A DNA stretch of 64,000 nucleotides, from the NCBI GenBank assembly GCA_029931535.1, contig JAQPZY010001536.1, positions 2,797,001-2,861,000 of the forward strand. Reading direction: 5' to 3'. The DNA is from Margaritifera margaritifera (Eukaryota; Mollusca; Bivalvia; Unionida; Margaritiferidae). This document shows positions 13,633-22,743 of this stretch, piece by piece; within the stretch, counting starts at the first letter, position 1; the number at the start of each line of letters is the position of its first letter. Under the pieces are notes generated by a model. That model ran no database searches, was not told the DNA's origin, and saw only the letters and a list, made by a program, of their open reading frames with translations. Position numbers and translations under genes: made by a program.

Positions 13633-14166
13633 AAACACACATTTTCCCCTGTATACTCTATCCAGCTGGAAAAATATAGTTGAATACAGATGTTACCTAC
13701 TGAATGAAGTATTTTGATATAAAATGGTAAAACTGCAAATAGTGTCTCCATTTTAATTTGGGAGAAATTCACAACGCCACTCTAGTTTTAAAATTAATTA
13801 GGAAGAAATTGGCCTATTCATGATCGTCTTTATCGCTTGTTCTAAAACAATTGTCCAATACGTTTGCATAGCAAAAAGTAATTGCCTGGATGAGTTTTTT
13901 TTTTCTCGGTAATTATATATGTCTGTATTTATTTCTTCTTCAGGGGAAACCCGGAGAAAAAAAAAAGAATAATCCAACTATGAGTAATATATTTCGAATC
14001 GAGAGATACATTTGGGACGACATAGCAACAGGAGAGAGACCAAACATCATACGCAATCAACAGAGTGAACTCAACAGAGTAAAGTCCTATTAAACGCGGT
14101 AGAAAAGACATTTGCAATAAAGACACAATCACAATACCATTTTGTTCCTATTTGAAAGACAGTTAC

Positions 14167-14220
14167 ATGTGGCGCATGAATTCGTCTTGGCCTAAGGCGC
14201 GACGTATTCATGCGCCACAT
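14167..14220. repeat. Perfect-loop palindrome beside the Polinton left end
   Basis: Two 20-base arms (ATGTGGCGCATGAATTCGTC and its reverse complement with one mismatch) surround a 14-base spacer. It lies about 80 bases outside the first clear TIR bases. It may be a small foldback element or part of the insertion neighbourhood. Confidence 0.85.
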
Positions 14221-14302
14221 CAAATTCTTTTTTTCTGTAGACTCAAAACAAAACACGAGAGTAGTAGCTGGTGGGTAACTGGGTACGGATAGGCCTCTCT
14301 GG

Positions 14303-14590
14303 GTACGTACGGAAAATTAACATTGGGGGGCCTCTCTGGGTACAAACTGTCCTCCTATGGGAAATTAACATTGGGGGGCCTCTCTGGGTACAAACTGCCC
14401 TCCTATGGGAAATTAACATTGGGGCCACTCTGGGTACGTATGGGAGTTTTAACGTGGCGGGGGCACTTGAGAGCCATACGGGAGTTTAACGTGGCGGGGT
14501 CTCTCTGGGTACGTACGGGAGTTTAACATGGCGGGGGGTTAATCTTTCTTGAAAAAGGGTGGTCCTCAAAAGGACCGTTGGATTTTTTTT
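14303..14590. repeat. Left outer terminal inverted repeat
   Basis: Built from tandem subunits (GCCTCTCTGGGTAC plus CCTCCTATGGGAAATTAACA), then units with GGGAGTTTAACGTGGCGGGG. Pairs with 34955-35292 on the other end. Its inner edge contains the histone-type 3' signal of the leftmost gene. Confidence 0.93.
14541..14580 (-). terminator. Histone-type mRNA 3' end: stem-loop plus purine element
   Basis: On the minus strand the sequence reads CCAACGGTCCTTTTGAGGACC followed by ACCC and, nine bases on, CAAGAAAGATT. The stem is GGTCCT/AGGACC (14561-14576) with a four-base loop TTTG. The 5' flank, loop size, ACC 3' flank and CAAGAAAGA element match the metazoan replication-dependent histone signal (SLBP site plus U7 histone downstream element). 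It begins 31 nt after the stop of the gene at 14608-14886. The loop's last base is G where C or U is usual. Confidence 0.85.
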
Positions 14591-14607
14591 GTTTTGTTAA
14601 AGTTCAT

Positions 14608-14886
14608 TTAGAGGTGTGGGCACCTTCCAGGCTTTGCCCTGCATGCAGGGCAGCTCCCCTTCCATGTATTTACACTCATGCAGCGGTTGGATTTTTTTAA
14701 TGCAAACGGAGGATGGTCCGCTTCCGGATTCCAATTTTCCTTATTGTCTTCCTCCATCATTGGATGAGGTCTGATGGGGATTTTGCTTTCTTTCTCCTCC
14801 TCCTCCTTTTTTTCTAAGTCATGGAGGAGGTGCCACGCCACCTCTAAATGCACTCGAATTTGTCTAATAATTTCAGTTCTGTTCAT
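14608..14886 (-). CDS. Leftmost outward-facing small protein, function unknown
   Basis: 92 codons from ATG. N-terminal half is helical with an acidic-basic run (KKEEEEKESK); the C-terminal part has a cysteine cluster (C-P-A-C ... C-P-H) that might bind zinc. No family recognised. A TATA-like AGTATATTAAAA lies about 45-55 bases upstream on the minus strand, and a histone-type 3' signal follows 31 nt after the stop, so this is a compact, well-delimited transcription unit. It mirrors the gene at 34359-34919: both are the last gene before the end and read outward into the TIR; their N-termini are both helical but I see no clear homology. Early or regulatory role is inference from position. Confidence 0.7.
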   Translation of the reverse strand: MNRTEIIRQIRVHLEVAWHLLHDLEKKEEEEKESKIPIRPHPMMEEDNKENWNPEADHPPFALKKSNRCMSVNTWKGSCPACRAKPGRCPHL

Positions 14887-15019
14887 TCTCTTGAATAAAC
14901 GGGGTAGTTTGACTAGGGAAGACGTTGTTTTAATATACTAGAAGCGCGGACGTGAAGGAAAACATCCCTTACACCTAAAAAAAAAACAAAAAAAAAACAT
15001 CACCCTACTACCCCGCGTC

Positions 15020-15041
15020 TGACGTCATTCCTTTGACGTCA
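15020..15041. promoter_or_regulatory. Two palindromic CRE sites (TGACGTCA)
   Basis: TGACGTCA occurs at 15020-15027 and 15034-15041. This is the full cAMP-response element bound by CREB/ATF bZIP proteins. One copy is conserved in the mirror repeat at 34211-34218 and another sits in the divergent promoter at 33477-33484, so the motif is probably a real regulatory site of the element. Confidence 0.65.
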
Positions 15042-15490
15042 TTCTAGGCTTCGCGGAGTTTGCACTCCATCACCCCTGACTCTAAAAAAGCGCGGACCTA
15101 AAAGAAACTACTTTTGATAAAAATTCAAACACACACACACCATACCATTCCTATTTTTTTAAAAAAAACTTTTTTTATTTTTAAAAAAACTTACGCACAC
15201 TACATAACCATTTTTTTAATTTTTTTAAAAAAAAATTTTTATATTAAACTTTCCACACACCTCACATAACCCTTTTTTTTTTTAAAAAAATTTTTTTTAT
15301 ATCAAACTTCCACACACCATTCCATTCCTATTTTTTTAGTTTTTAAAATTTTTTTTATATCAATCACACAACACAAAACATACAAGGAGAGAAGGGTTTT
15401 TTTTGTGGAGTAGACTATCACAAAAAAACAAAAAATAACATACAAACATATATAAAACACACATATAGATATGGCAATATGAGAGTAGTA

Positions 15491-15530
15491 ATCTTTTCTA
15501 GAGATTGGGTGGCCTTAAAAGGACCGTTGG
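15491..15530 (-). terminator. Histone-type mRNA 3' end (imperfect stem)
   Basis: Minus strand reads AACGGTCCTTTTAAGGCCACCC, then CTAGAAAAGATT. Compared with the other four copies the 3' arm lacks one base (AGGCC), leaving a bulge in the stem (15511-15525). It begins 31 nt after the stop of the gene at 15557. It is the mirror of the signal at 33907. Confidence 0.7.
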
Positions 15531-15556
15531 GGTTTAAAGAAGTTATGTGGTTGTTT

Positions 15557-15730
15557 TTAACTTCTTAGGGTTGATGTAGCCGTGGCAGTAGCTCCAGCAG
15601 GGCGGCCACGTTTAGCGATGGGTCTCACAGCTTTAAGACAGGCAGGTCTCTTTCGGGTGAAAGAGAAAGCAAATTCTTCACAGTCAATCCTGCAACTTAC
15701 TTCGTCGTCAAATAGTTTGTTGGACTGCAT
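15557..15730 (-). CDS. Small basic protein with AT-hook-like motif
   Basis: From the ATG at 15730 it gives 57 residues with an AT-hook-like core, AKRGRPAG, near the C-terminus, suggesting minor-groove DNA binding. The same frame is open upstream to 15925 and contains a run of nine glutamines directly before the ATG, but that part is low complexity (poly-T/GA tracts) and may be untranslated or an upstream exon. The histone-type 3' signal 31 nt after the stop supports a real transcription unit. It mirrors the gene at 33652-33882, which also ends in a basic tail. Confidence 0.6.
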   Translation of the reverse strand: MQSNKLFDDEVSCRIDCEEFAFSFTRKRPACLKAVRPIAKRGRPAGATATATSTLRS

Positions 15731-15990
15731 AAGTTGTTGTTGCTGTTGCTGCTGTTGTTGTCTTTGTTTCAGATCGACAGGGAGATCATAGATAGATAGA
15801 GGAAAAAAAGGTTTAACTTTTTTTAGATCGATAGAAAGAGAGAGAGAGAGAACATAATTATTTTTTTTTTCAAATTCAATAAAAAAAACCACACAACACC
15901 ATTTTTTTTCAAAAAGCAATAACATTGTTTTTATTCAATAATAATTATTCTAACATAAAAAACTAACCATTCAACAATAAAAAATTTTTT

Positions 15991-16569
15991 TCAAACAGGA
16001 ACATATTTACAAGGTTGACAACGTTGGGAAGGTAAAGTAAATGTCAAACTTTCTACATCCACATCATTTTGATGCACACTACGATTGTGAGCTAAAGACA
16101 AGAGATAACCATAACGTTCACAAAACCATTTTTGTACTTTAGCATCGTTTCTAACATAGTCACTATCAAAATAAGTCAGTAAATGTTCTAAGGAATATCC
16201 AAGACTGCGTTGATGAAGATAATGGACACAATATTGTCCACACACCATGGAATCGGATCCTTGTAGTCTCACATTATTGAATCGAGTCGAGACGGCATTT
16301 CTTCTCATAAACTCGATAATGTCTTTTTCCAAAGGAGGTAATCCATAAGAATCAAAATATTCCACACCACCACTGTGACTGTGATCGTTGGGAAAGTACA
16401 CGGCCACCCAATGGGTTCCTGGTAGATCACTGTCGTCAGTATTGATGACATAGGCATGAACGTTTTTTGGTTTACGATGAGGTAGTTCATCTTTAGCACA
16501 CACCACAGGATTCCAAGAAGAAGTATAGGAACCGCGATTCAATAGGTAATGAAGTTCCCTGGTATCCAT
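15991..16569 (-). CDS. Adenain-like cysteine protease
   Basis: 192 codons from ATG. The adenovirus-type maturation protease (C5/Ulp1 fold) signature is complete: His53 in GTHWVAVYF, Asp73 in YFDSYGLPP, Gln103 in RLQGSDS and Cys110 in MVCGQYC. In the family the enzyme cleaves virion precursor proteins during particle maturation. It is the last gene of the core minus-strand array, 7 bases downstream of the next gene; a polyadenylation-type AATAAA on the minus strand lies about 55 bases past the stop (near 15932), in contrast to the stem-loop ends of the terminal genes. Intact. Confidence 0.95.
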   Translation of the reverse strand: MDTRELHYLLNRGSYTSSWNPVVCAKDELPHRKPKNVHAYVINTDDSDLPGTHWVAVYFPNDHSHSGGVEYFDSYGLPPLEKDIIEFMRRNAVSTRFNNVRLQGSDSMVCGQYCVHYLHQRSLGYSLEHLLTYFDSDYVRNDAKVQKWFCERYGYLLSLAHNRSVHQNDVDVESLTFTLPSQRCQPCKYVPV

Positions 16570-16576
16570 TTTTTTT

Positions 16577-17107
16577 TTACCACTTGAAATAATTAACTAT
16601 CAATTCACACCTGACTTTAAACTTGAATGGATCTGTCTTGTAATTCCAGGAATATTCACGTCGGATAGGGTCTGCACTCTGTACAATGAGTCCTTCGATC
16701 CGTTTGATCTCCAGAGGAGTAAGTGGAGGAGAAGAAGAATTCACCAAGTCTTTATACCACTGTTTCAACACGTGTTCATCTGAGATTTGTGTCCAGGCTG
16801 TTTCCAAATATTCATCCAATTTTTCTTCGCCTGTCATCATCATACATTTGTCGTGTTGTATCTGACTGGGATGATCATTTTGACATCCATAACATTCATC
16901 TTTAGTCAGACTGATAATTTTTACATTCAATTCCTGAGCATAACAGGACACTAACTGTTTTTCATGTTCTGGCCATCGAGAAACCATAAATCCAGTAAAC
17001 ACCTCCTCAGGAACTGAATTGATTTCTTCTTCTTCTTCTATTCTAGGTTCTGAATGATTCACTTCACAGAATCCCTCATCTATCTCCATTGGTTCTACGT
17101 TCTCCAT
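16577..17107 (-). CDS. Conserved Polinton protein with Cys/His cluster
   Basis: 176 codons. An acidic N-terminus is followed by a conserved-looking block CYGCQNDHPSQIQHDKC (about residues 72-88), a probable zinc site of type CxxC...H...H...C. Similar blocks occur in uncharacterised Polinton proteins of other animals as I recall; no function is established. It sits between capsid protein and protease genes, so a virion or assembly role is plausible. Intact. Confidence 0.75.
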   Translation of the reverse strand: MENVEPMEIDEGFCEVNHSEPRIEEEEEINSVPEEVFTGFMVSRWPEHEKQLVSCYAQELNVKIISLTKDECYGCQNDHPSQIQHDKCMMMTGEEKLDEYLETAWTQISDEHVLKQWYKDLVNSSSPPLTPLEIKRIEGLIVQSADPIRREYSWNYKTDPFKFKVRCELIVNYFKW

Positions 17108-17130
17108 CTTTTCTTCTTCTTCTTCTTCTT

Positions 17131-18499
17131 CTAATAGTCTAGAATCACTTCTCTCAAGCTGTTGATTTCTAGAGTGTTATCAAATTCTGCATACAAGACG
17201 ACGTTCACTGTCTCGGCTAGAGGAGCTGTAAACTGAAGTTCCACACGAAGAGGGCCTGATTTTATAGGGTGGAAATGTCCTTCATCGCTGCCTTGGTCCG
17301 GAGTGAAATCAAAACCCCACAAAGCATACCCTCCTGCAAAATCGTCGTAATGCCGTGTCTGGTGTCGCGGCCTAACTGTCCTGTGGCTTCATACATGCTC
17401 AAGTAAGATCGCAAGTAATTTTTTACGTTGACACTAAAGTCAGGTTCAAAAGGTCTGGTACACAAGGCCTTACCATCTCGACTGACTTCTATCTTGGAGA
17501 CGTTAAAGTGCTGAAACTGGAACGGATTCTGATCGTGGACTCCGTTGAAGGCTGAATTTCTGACCATGCCAATGATCAAGCGTTTGGGGAGCTGTCCCTG
17601 GAAGATGTGATTTTCGACTATGGATCGGAGTCCAGCGGCCACAGTAAAGGTTTTCACTTCCACACGTCTAAGAGGATACTTAGCAGTGGTTCTGCTCAAG
17701 GTTTGACTGATGTCGTTGGCCACTTTCGGTAAGATTTCCACACGTCGCACGTAAAGTTTGGCTTCTTGGATGACCGTTTTCCACTCGTTAGCAAAAGCCA
17801 TCAAATGGAAAGAGGTACTACTGCGATTCAGTCTGAGGCGTACATCTACTCCGTTGAGTAAATACTTGTCTTGCAACCACATGTCCAAATGCAAACGATC
17901 CATCAATTCTAAACTGTGCCCTCTGATTTTCTTTCGACTGTCGTTAAATCCCACATTGTGCGGCTCTGCTGGAGTTATTCTTGCATGATCTAACTGGGAT
18001 GATCAACACCCTCAATCCTCGCCGGTTCTGACACCTGTGTGTCGTTGAAGGAACCCTCGGTGTCAGGTTTCCAGACCACTGAAGCATCCAGATGAGTGTT
18101 CTTGGCTTCTTTTCCATACGTCAAGAGATTTTCCAAGTAAGCACGGTAAGGGTAAGTATCCAAACTGCTGCTGACCAGTTTGTTATTCAAGTACAAATCT
18201 ATTCCATTGAACAAGGAATGCATGAAATTATTGACTGGAGCTACTCTGGAATCATCCCCAGGAAGGCTGCTGTCCGCCGTTTTGATCACTTTGAGTTTCA
18301 GGTACAAGTAGCTGTCATTCAGATCGAGGTAATCTTCGGTTTGTCCTTTGATTTCAAATTCGATAGGAGCTGAATCCGACAAAGACGATACAGGATGAAA
18401 TTCTACCCATTGGGATTCTTGCATCGTCATCATGGTGGGAGGCATGTTAAACATATCCAGTTCTGACTTGGTACATTCGCAAGAATCTCGGTGCATCAT
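17131..18499 (-). pseudogene. Major capsid protein (double jelly-roll), two frameshifts
   Basis: Three consecutive frames together cover about 456 codons. First part (18499-17990) holds the N-terminal jelly-roll with DYLDLNDSYLYLKLKV and VAPVNNFMHSLFN; second (about 17990-17262) has HNVGFNDSRKKIRG and continues through the second barrel; third (17322-17131) has ALWGFDFTPDQG, LRVELQFTAPL and the C-terminal NTLEINSLREVILDY typical of Polinton capsid proteins. Breaks lie near 17990 and 17345, each a single-base shift. The start is the ATG pair at 18499/18496. The capsid would form the icosahedral shell. Breaks may be real decay or assembly indels; protein sequence is otherwise well preserved. 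Confidence 0.92.
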
Positions 18500-18514
18500 T
18501 TTCAATGGCTTTTT

Positions 18515-18964
18515 TTAATAATCAAATACGTCTAATTCTCTGCCAGTTCTTCTTCTTTTCTTATTCTTTTTGGAACTACTACCGTGTGGTCTTTTATGAA
18601 CTTTGAAAGGATTTCGATGTCGTCGTCGTCTCTTTCTACCTTGTCCTTGCTGCTGTGAAGTAATGCCAGAGCCTGAAGCGTGAAGCCTATTTATAGGATT
18701 TTCTCGGAGACCTAAAAGATCTTTACCAGTGCTCATCAACACATTTTTGCCTGCTCTCATAAAGGCTTCTTTAGGATTTTGTTTGTCGATGAGGACATGT
18801 TGCAAAAATTCTTTTCCTTGTGTCAAAGCGGCATCTTTTAAGGCATGAAATCCGCGAGACACCATAGGTTTCAAAATAGGAGCTACCGTCCGAAAAGCCG
18901 ATTTTAACATATCTCCTAAACCATGTCCTCGTTGTCGAGCCACTCCTTGGTACACTGGATACAT
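18515..18964 (-). CDS. Basic minor virion protein (pVI/core-like)
   Basis: 149 codons. N-terminus YPVYQGVARQRGHGLGDML followed by an amphipathic segment (FRTVAPILKPMVSRGFHALK) resembles the small capsid-internal proteins of Polintons that are compared to adenovirus pVI. The C-terminal third is strongly basic (RKRRRRHRNPFKVHKR, KKNKKRRR), consistent with DNA contact. Placed directly upstream of the major capsid gene and downstream of the minor capsid gene. The pVI analogy is inference from composition and position. Confidence 0.75.
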   Translation of the reverse strand: MYPVYQGVARQRGHGLGDMLKSAFRTVAPILKPMVSRGFHALKDAALTQGKEFLQHVLIDKQNPKEAFMRAGKNVLMSTGKDLLGLRENPINRLHASGSGITSQQQGQGRKRRRRHRNPFKVHKRPHGSSSKKNKKRRRTGRELDVFDY

Positions 18965-18981
18965 TTTTTTGCTTGGGTCAG

Positions 18982-19999
18982 TTACAAGACGTTAGAGAAC
19001 TTTTTTTTTCGAAAATGTAGTTTCACCGTGACGTTTCCTTTGTCAATGAATGGTACATCTTGTCCCAAATCTCCTTTTATACTAATGTTGACACTGTCAA
19101 AATACGATTTACTGACTGGAAGATAATGAGGGTGTACAAATTCACGGTGAACGTGAAACGTGTTTCCACCTTCTTCGTACGCACCAGCATCAGTATTTAC
19201 TTTGAAAGGAATGACTCTCAGTAAGGCGCAGCTGTGTGTCCCACCACGCTGTACTCTACCACATCGGAGTACACAAACATTAAATTCAGTCCAATGTTCA
19301 CTTCGATAGGGCTGCGAAAAGCATCTGCGAATTCTATGTTGGTTGAAACTTTTCGATTGGTATACAATTTATTTCCACCCAAAATAGCATACAACCCAGG
19401 AGAAAATTCAATGCTCATGAATCTTCTCTCCTGCTCGGGTATACCTTTTTCTTTAGCAGTTTTGTCGTCCACGATTTCATCATTATCTGGCTCGAACATA
19501 TAAAATTCCATGTTGAAACGGCGTGCCACATTACTGAAACTGACACGTAGAATTTTTCGGTTATTGTTTAAGGCTTTGCCAAATTGATTTTCAAGGATGG
19601 ATTCAATAGTGTCCACCAAATGTCCAGAACTAAAATAATACCCCGTAGGAATTCTCAGGGTATACTGACCAAAGACCTTTTTTTTTCATCGGATACCTTT
19701 TTGAATGATCCCTTCATGTCAGGATTATTTTTGTCTCCTTCCCAGATTTTAGGATCGTTTTTTTCCAAGTCATCTTGTATTTTTTTGTTCAAGATTTCCA
19801 CGACGATAGTGTTTTGACCTTTGTTGATGTTCATGATTTGCGTAGGATGAATGATTTCTACCAAAGTCACTTCCCAATGAGCATCGTGATCCAATTGGAT
19901 GGATTGAGGTAATTTGGTGGTGAAACAACATAAGGTGTTGTTGGGAAACACATTCATGGAACTGTCACTGGGTAACGTTAAATAAAATTGGTCATTCAT
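18982..19999 (-). pseudogene. Minor capsid (penton, single jelly-roll) protein, two frameshifts
   Basis: N-terminus (19999-19655) shows LPSDSSMNVFPNNTLCCFTT and HWEVTLVEIIHP, the usual penton start. A second frame (about 19690-19218) includes LRIPTGYYFSSGHLVDTIES and MSIEFSPGLYAILGG. A third frame (about 19218-18982) carries LLRVIPFKVNTDAG and ends in HFRKKKFSNVL. The first break coincides with a nine-A homopolymer (19678-19686), the second lies near 19215. Its ATG overlaps the stop of the upstream membrane protein gene as ATGA. About 338 codons overall, normal for the family. Confidence 0.88.
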
Positions 20000-20436
20000 A
20001 GTTCCAAAGTGGTTCTGGTGTCCGAGGAGTCACTCAAGTGGACAGAAGAATGATGTTCAAAAGGTTCCAAAAGAGGACTGGTATTGTGGTGGTGACTGGA
20101 AGAAGAAGGTGGACTGGCGTTGCTCGTACTCCCGTCGTGGTGACTGTTGTCCGTCGTTGTCGTCGTAAATTTCAAAGAGGGACTGGGTAAAAGATAACCG
20201 ATGCAACTGCTAAGTAAAATGGTCCACAATTGTTTGTCTCCTTGTTGTAAACTCAAATTGGCAATGGCTGCGGCGATGACACAATACACGACAACGATTT
20301 GGCAGAAAAAGACGATTTGATTTTTAGGCACACGTTCTCCACACCACACCCAAAGCGGTTGTTTTTGTAATTCTTGAAGAGAAGAACTCTGCGAAGGAGT
20401 CGTTGAAGTCTGGGTTGCTGCTGTGTTGAATGGCAT
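19996..20436 (-). CDS. Two-TM membrane protein conserved in Polintons
   Basis: 146 codons. Central VPKNQIVFFCQIVVVYCVIAA is one membrane span and LWTILLSSCIGYLLPSPSLK the second; the C-terminus is Ser/Thr/His-rich. This pattern (PK.QIVFFCQ ... LLSSC.GYLLP.PS.K) is recurrent in animal Polintons; function unknown. A TATA box (ACTATAAAAAG, about 20459-20468) lies inside the 3' end of the integrase gene, 25-30 bases upstream. Stop overlaps the start of the penton gene. Confidence 0.8.
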   Translation of the reverse strand: MPFNTAATQTSTTPSQSSSLQELQKQPLWVWCGERVPKNQIVFFCQIVVVYCVIAAAIANLSLQQGDKQLWTILLSSCIGYLLPSPSLKFTTTTTDNSHHDGSTSNASPPSSSSHHHNTSPLLEPFEHHSSVHLSDSSDTRTTLEL

Positions 20437-20445
20437 GTTGTTCGT

Positions 20446-21567
20446 TTACTTCTTTTTCTTTTTATAGTCGACGACTTGAGAAGCAGCAATCCAAGAATCA
20501 AAACTAGGGGGATATCCTTTCCAACGTACTTTGACTTCTTCTATTCGACGTTTGCCTACTTTACGTGTTCTTTGTTCGAGAATGCTTTCGATGTCGTACA
20601 AGGCGTCTTCTTTTTTGGTCACTCGTTGTAACTCAGGCAAGTAAAATGTTCCTTTGAGCACTTCACCGTGCATGTCTTCCAATTTATAGACTGGAGGATC
20701 ACGACCACGGACGGGGGTAGTGACACGAAACAATTCGGTGGTCCAGTTGGGCAAATAACCTTTGTCAAAAGTACGTTTGGTTTTTCCGATGCGAACCCAA
20801 TCTCCAGTCTTTAACTCCAACAAGGGTGTCTTCTTCTTCTTATTTTTTGTCTGGGGTGAACCAAATAATTTATCAAATACGACCACTTCGTTTTCAGGGC
20901 TGACCTCTTCGGGGGCACATCCGATGCTACGATGGTACGATTGATTGTACGCTTTGACCAAACGGGGTAACACGTCGATGTACTTGAGAGTATGTTGATG
21001 TGTAAAATATTTCCACATACGTTCTTTCAAAGTTCTTTGAAAACGTTCCACGATACTGGCTTTGGTTTCAGGATTTTCGGTAGTAAAAAAATGAATTTGT
21101 CTTTGTTTCAATTCTTTTTGAAAAGCTTGGTTTAGAAATTCGGTGCCTTTGTCAGTTTTCCATCGTAAAGGTTGACGTCCACTTTGTTTCAAGACTAATT
21201 TTAAGGCCCGTACCAATTCGGTACTGCTTTTAGAGGTCAAAGGCATGACCCAAGCAAATTTGGAGAACACGTCGATGACACAAAACAAATATTTGTGACC
21301 ACGATTGTAAGTGGCTAAATGAGAGACGTCGGCTAAATCGGCTTGCCATTGATGATCGATGCGTTCCACTTGAGTGGTACTTCTAGAAAATTTACGTCGA
21401 ATGGGTTTGTGTAACGTGTACGTCGATTGTTCTTGTAACCATCGTCGTACTTCGAGTAAACGTACACTTTTCAATTTACTTTTAGCAGCTCGATATAATT
21501 TTTGAACTCCTCCGTAACCAGCAGCATGGCCAGGATTGTAATAAAGGCTAGCTAACAGTTTCTCCAT
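20446..21567 (-). CDS. Retrovirus-like integrase with C-terminal chromodomain
   Basis: 373 codons from ATG. The rve catalytic core shows the DDE triad: Asp77 in QWQADLADVS, Asp139 in WKTDKGTEF and Glu174 in ETKASIVERF, with NRGHKYLFCVIDVFSKFAW between. The end (about 322-366) is a chromodomain: YDIESILEQR ... VKVRWKGYPPSFDSW, which in relatives steers integration to modified chromatin. A zinc-binding HHCC head is not obvious. Catalyses strand transfer of the element ends into host DNA. Intact, and all triad residues present, unlike the polymerase and capsid genes. Confidence 0.97.
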   Translation of the reverse strand: MEKLLASLYYNPGHAAGYGGVQKLYRAAKSKLKSVRLLEVRRWLQEQSTYTLHKPIRRKFSRSTTQVERIDHQWQADLADVSHLATYNRGHKYLFCVIDVFSKFAWVMPLTSKSSTELVRALKLVLKQSGRQPLRWKTDKGTEFLNQAFQKELKQRQIHFFTTENPETKASIVERFQRTLKERMWKYFTHQHTLKYIDVLPRLVKAYNQSYHRSIGCAPEEVSPENEVVVFDKLFGSPQTKNKKKKTPLLELKTGDWVRIGKTKRTFDKGYLPNWTTELFRVTTPVRGRDPPVYKLEDMHGEVLKGTFYLPELQRVTKKEDALYDIESILEQRTRKVGKRRIEEVKVRWKGYPPSFDSWIAASQVVDYKKKKK

Positions 21568-21574
21568 GATTTTC

Positions 21575-22180
21575 TCAATAACTCAACCAAGTCCCAATGC
21601 TCTTTTCTTCGTGAGGTATCTTTTTGGATTGTTTACGTGTCCGACGTGCCACTGGTGTAAAAGAAGATGTGGTTTGAACAGGGGTCATCGGTTCTGTTTT
21701 GACTTCTGACTTCACTTCTTTCTTTTTCTTTTCTGAGGGTAATGGGGTAAACAACATCTTTTTTATCCCACTGGGTGTGGCTAACTTTTTTTTCTTTTTA
21801 AGAGGTGGAGTTGGTAACTCTTCTTCTTCTTCTTCTTTTTCTTCTTTGACGGTCATCCCTGTACCGGTGTCTGTTTTAGTGGTGGTGACTTTAGGTTCGC
21901 TTTTCATCATCGTCTTAAAATCTCTCAGAGTGGGTGGAACTGTTTCGTCGACTGCTTTTTGGCGAAAGAGTTGTATACGTTGTAAAAGTTGACCGTACCG
22001 TTGGGATTTTTCTGTTTCGGACAAATCGCTGCGTTCCATCAGGGATTGTATTTCTTGTTGTAACTGAGACATTTCGTTGAGATTAGGATTGGGTGGTAAA
22101 TGAGGTATCCGTTGTTCATACCAACGATGAAATTCCATCCATCGTTTGTAAGGTGCTAAAGTCAGTTTTCGTCCTTCCAT
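21575..22180 (-). CDS. Lys/Glu-rich protein of unknown function
   Basis: About 201 codons from the ATG at 22180. N-terminal helical part (LAPYKRWMEFHRWYEQRIP; MSQLQQEIQSLMERSDL) followed by a disordered acidic stretch (EEKEEEEEELPTPP) and basic runs (KKKKK). A TATA-like GATAAAAAGG lies about 40 bases upstream. Sits 7 bases before the integrase start. Position and layout are shared with uncharacterised Polinton genes; no domain recognised. Confidence 0.65.
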   Translation of the reverse strand: MEGRKLTLAPYKRWMEFHRWYEQRIPHLPPNPNLNEMSQLQQEIQSLMERSDLSETEKSQRYGQLLQRIQLFRQKAVDETVPPTLRDFKTMMKSEPKVTTTKTDTGTGMTVKEEKEEEEEELPTPPLKKKKKLATPSGIKKMLFTPLPSEKKKKEVKSEVKTEPMTPVQTTSSFTPVARRTRKQSKKIPHEEKSIGTWLSY

Positions 22181-22256
22181 TTCATCCAAAGGTACCAAAA
22201 AGGTGTGGTCTTTTCAGAGAAGGGTGGTCCTTTTTATCTTCTTTTTTTTGGGAGGG

Positions 22257-22685
22257 TTATCGCATGACCCCTCCTAAAAGTGGTCCAGCAATCGTTCCTA
22301 ACAAAGGAGCTGCTATTTTTAACAACGGACCTATCAACATAGGTAGAAATCCTCCTCGTTGTACCAACATTTTTTTCTTTTGTTGAAGAGGTATTTTCTT
22401 TTTCACCATTTGACGAAGAACGTTCCGATGTTTCCCTAATTTTTGTTTCTGTATCTTGGACAAAGGTACCGTTCCTTTCAACACGTTCAAACAACATTCA
22501 CACACGGTATCGATGATTTCTTTAGGGGCTGTTTGAATGAGTTGTTTTCGCATGGGAGGATTGGATTTGGTCAGGACAGACAAGAGGTCCCAATGTTTGG
22601 CTAGACGAGGGGGAAGTCGCCCTTTTTTGCTGGTTTTACTTTTCTTCTTTTTTTGGTGGTGGTGGTGAATACGCTTAGAAGTCAT
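22257..22685 (-). CDS. Small basic virion-type protein with C-terminal GG-rich hydrophobic tail
   Basis: 142 codons. Basic N-terminus, then helical KQLIQTAPKEIIDTVCECC and LKGTVPLSKIQKQKLGKHR, a KKK stretch, then QRGGFLPMLIGPLLKIAAPL and LGTIAGPLLGGVMR. This layout is a recurrent Polinton gene and is often likened to adenovirus core peptides; that analogy is tentative. It is paralogous to the gene at 23192-23680 by shared spacing of helix, H-K/R, KKK and GG motifs. A TATA box (CAGTATAAAATAG, 22742-22754) lies about 60 bases upstream. Confidence 0.78.
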   Translation of the reverse strand: MTSKRIHHHHQKKKKSKTSKKGRLPPRLAKHWDLLSVLTKSNPPMRKQLIQTAPKEIIDTVCECCLNVLKGTVPLSKIQKQKLGKHRNVLRQMVKKKIPLQQKKKMLVQRGGFLPMLIGPLLKIAAPLLGTIAGPLLGGVMR

Positions 22686-22743
22686 CTTTTTTTAGTAGGG
22701 TAGAAAAACAAGTCTGAAGTCTCTGACAGGGTACCCTTCTATT

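Larger units (their letters stand above)
14940..15535. repeat. Left subterminal inverted repeat
   Basis: Matches the reverse complement of 33890-34303: shared blocks are GAAGCGCGGACGTGA, CATCCCTTACACCTAAAA, TGACGTCA, TTTGCACTCCATCACCCC, AAAAGCGCGGACCTAAAAG, the TATATCAATCACACAACACA stretch and the histone-type stem-loop. It is separated from the outer TIR by a unique gene, giving a modular end. Confidence 0.88.

Noticed and set aside
13262..13717. Long overlapping open frames (up to 151 codons) in all three plus frames
   Set aside because: They arise from a 32-bp satellite whose period is not a multiple of three, so every frame cycles through the same stop-free peptide. No start context or domain.
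14243..14300. 6-bp target site duplication flanking the element
   Set aside because: I compared bases outside GTACGTACGG on the left with those after CCGTACGTAC on the right (TCTAGAACTCC) and found no convincing match; the left end also has extra subrepeats, so the exact boundary is uncertain.
21699..21992. Plus-strand ORFs rich in Phe/Ser/Val within the Polinton
   Set aside because: Antisense of Lys/Glu-rich minus-strand coding; no motif or promoter.
22201..22240. Sixth histone-type stem-loop (GGTCTTTTCAGAGAAGG)
   Set aside because: Superficially similar, but arms do not pair over six bases and no purine element follows at the right distance.
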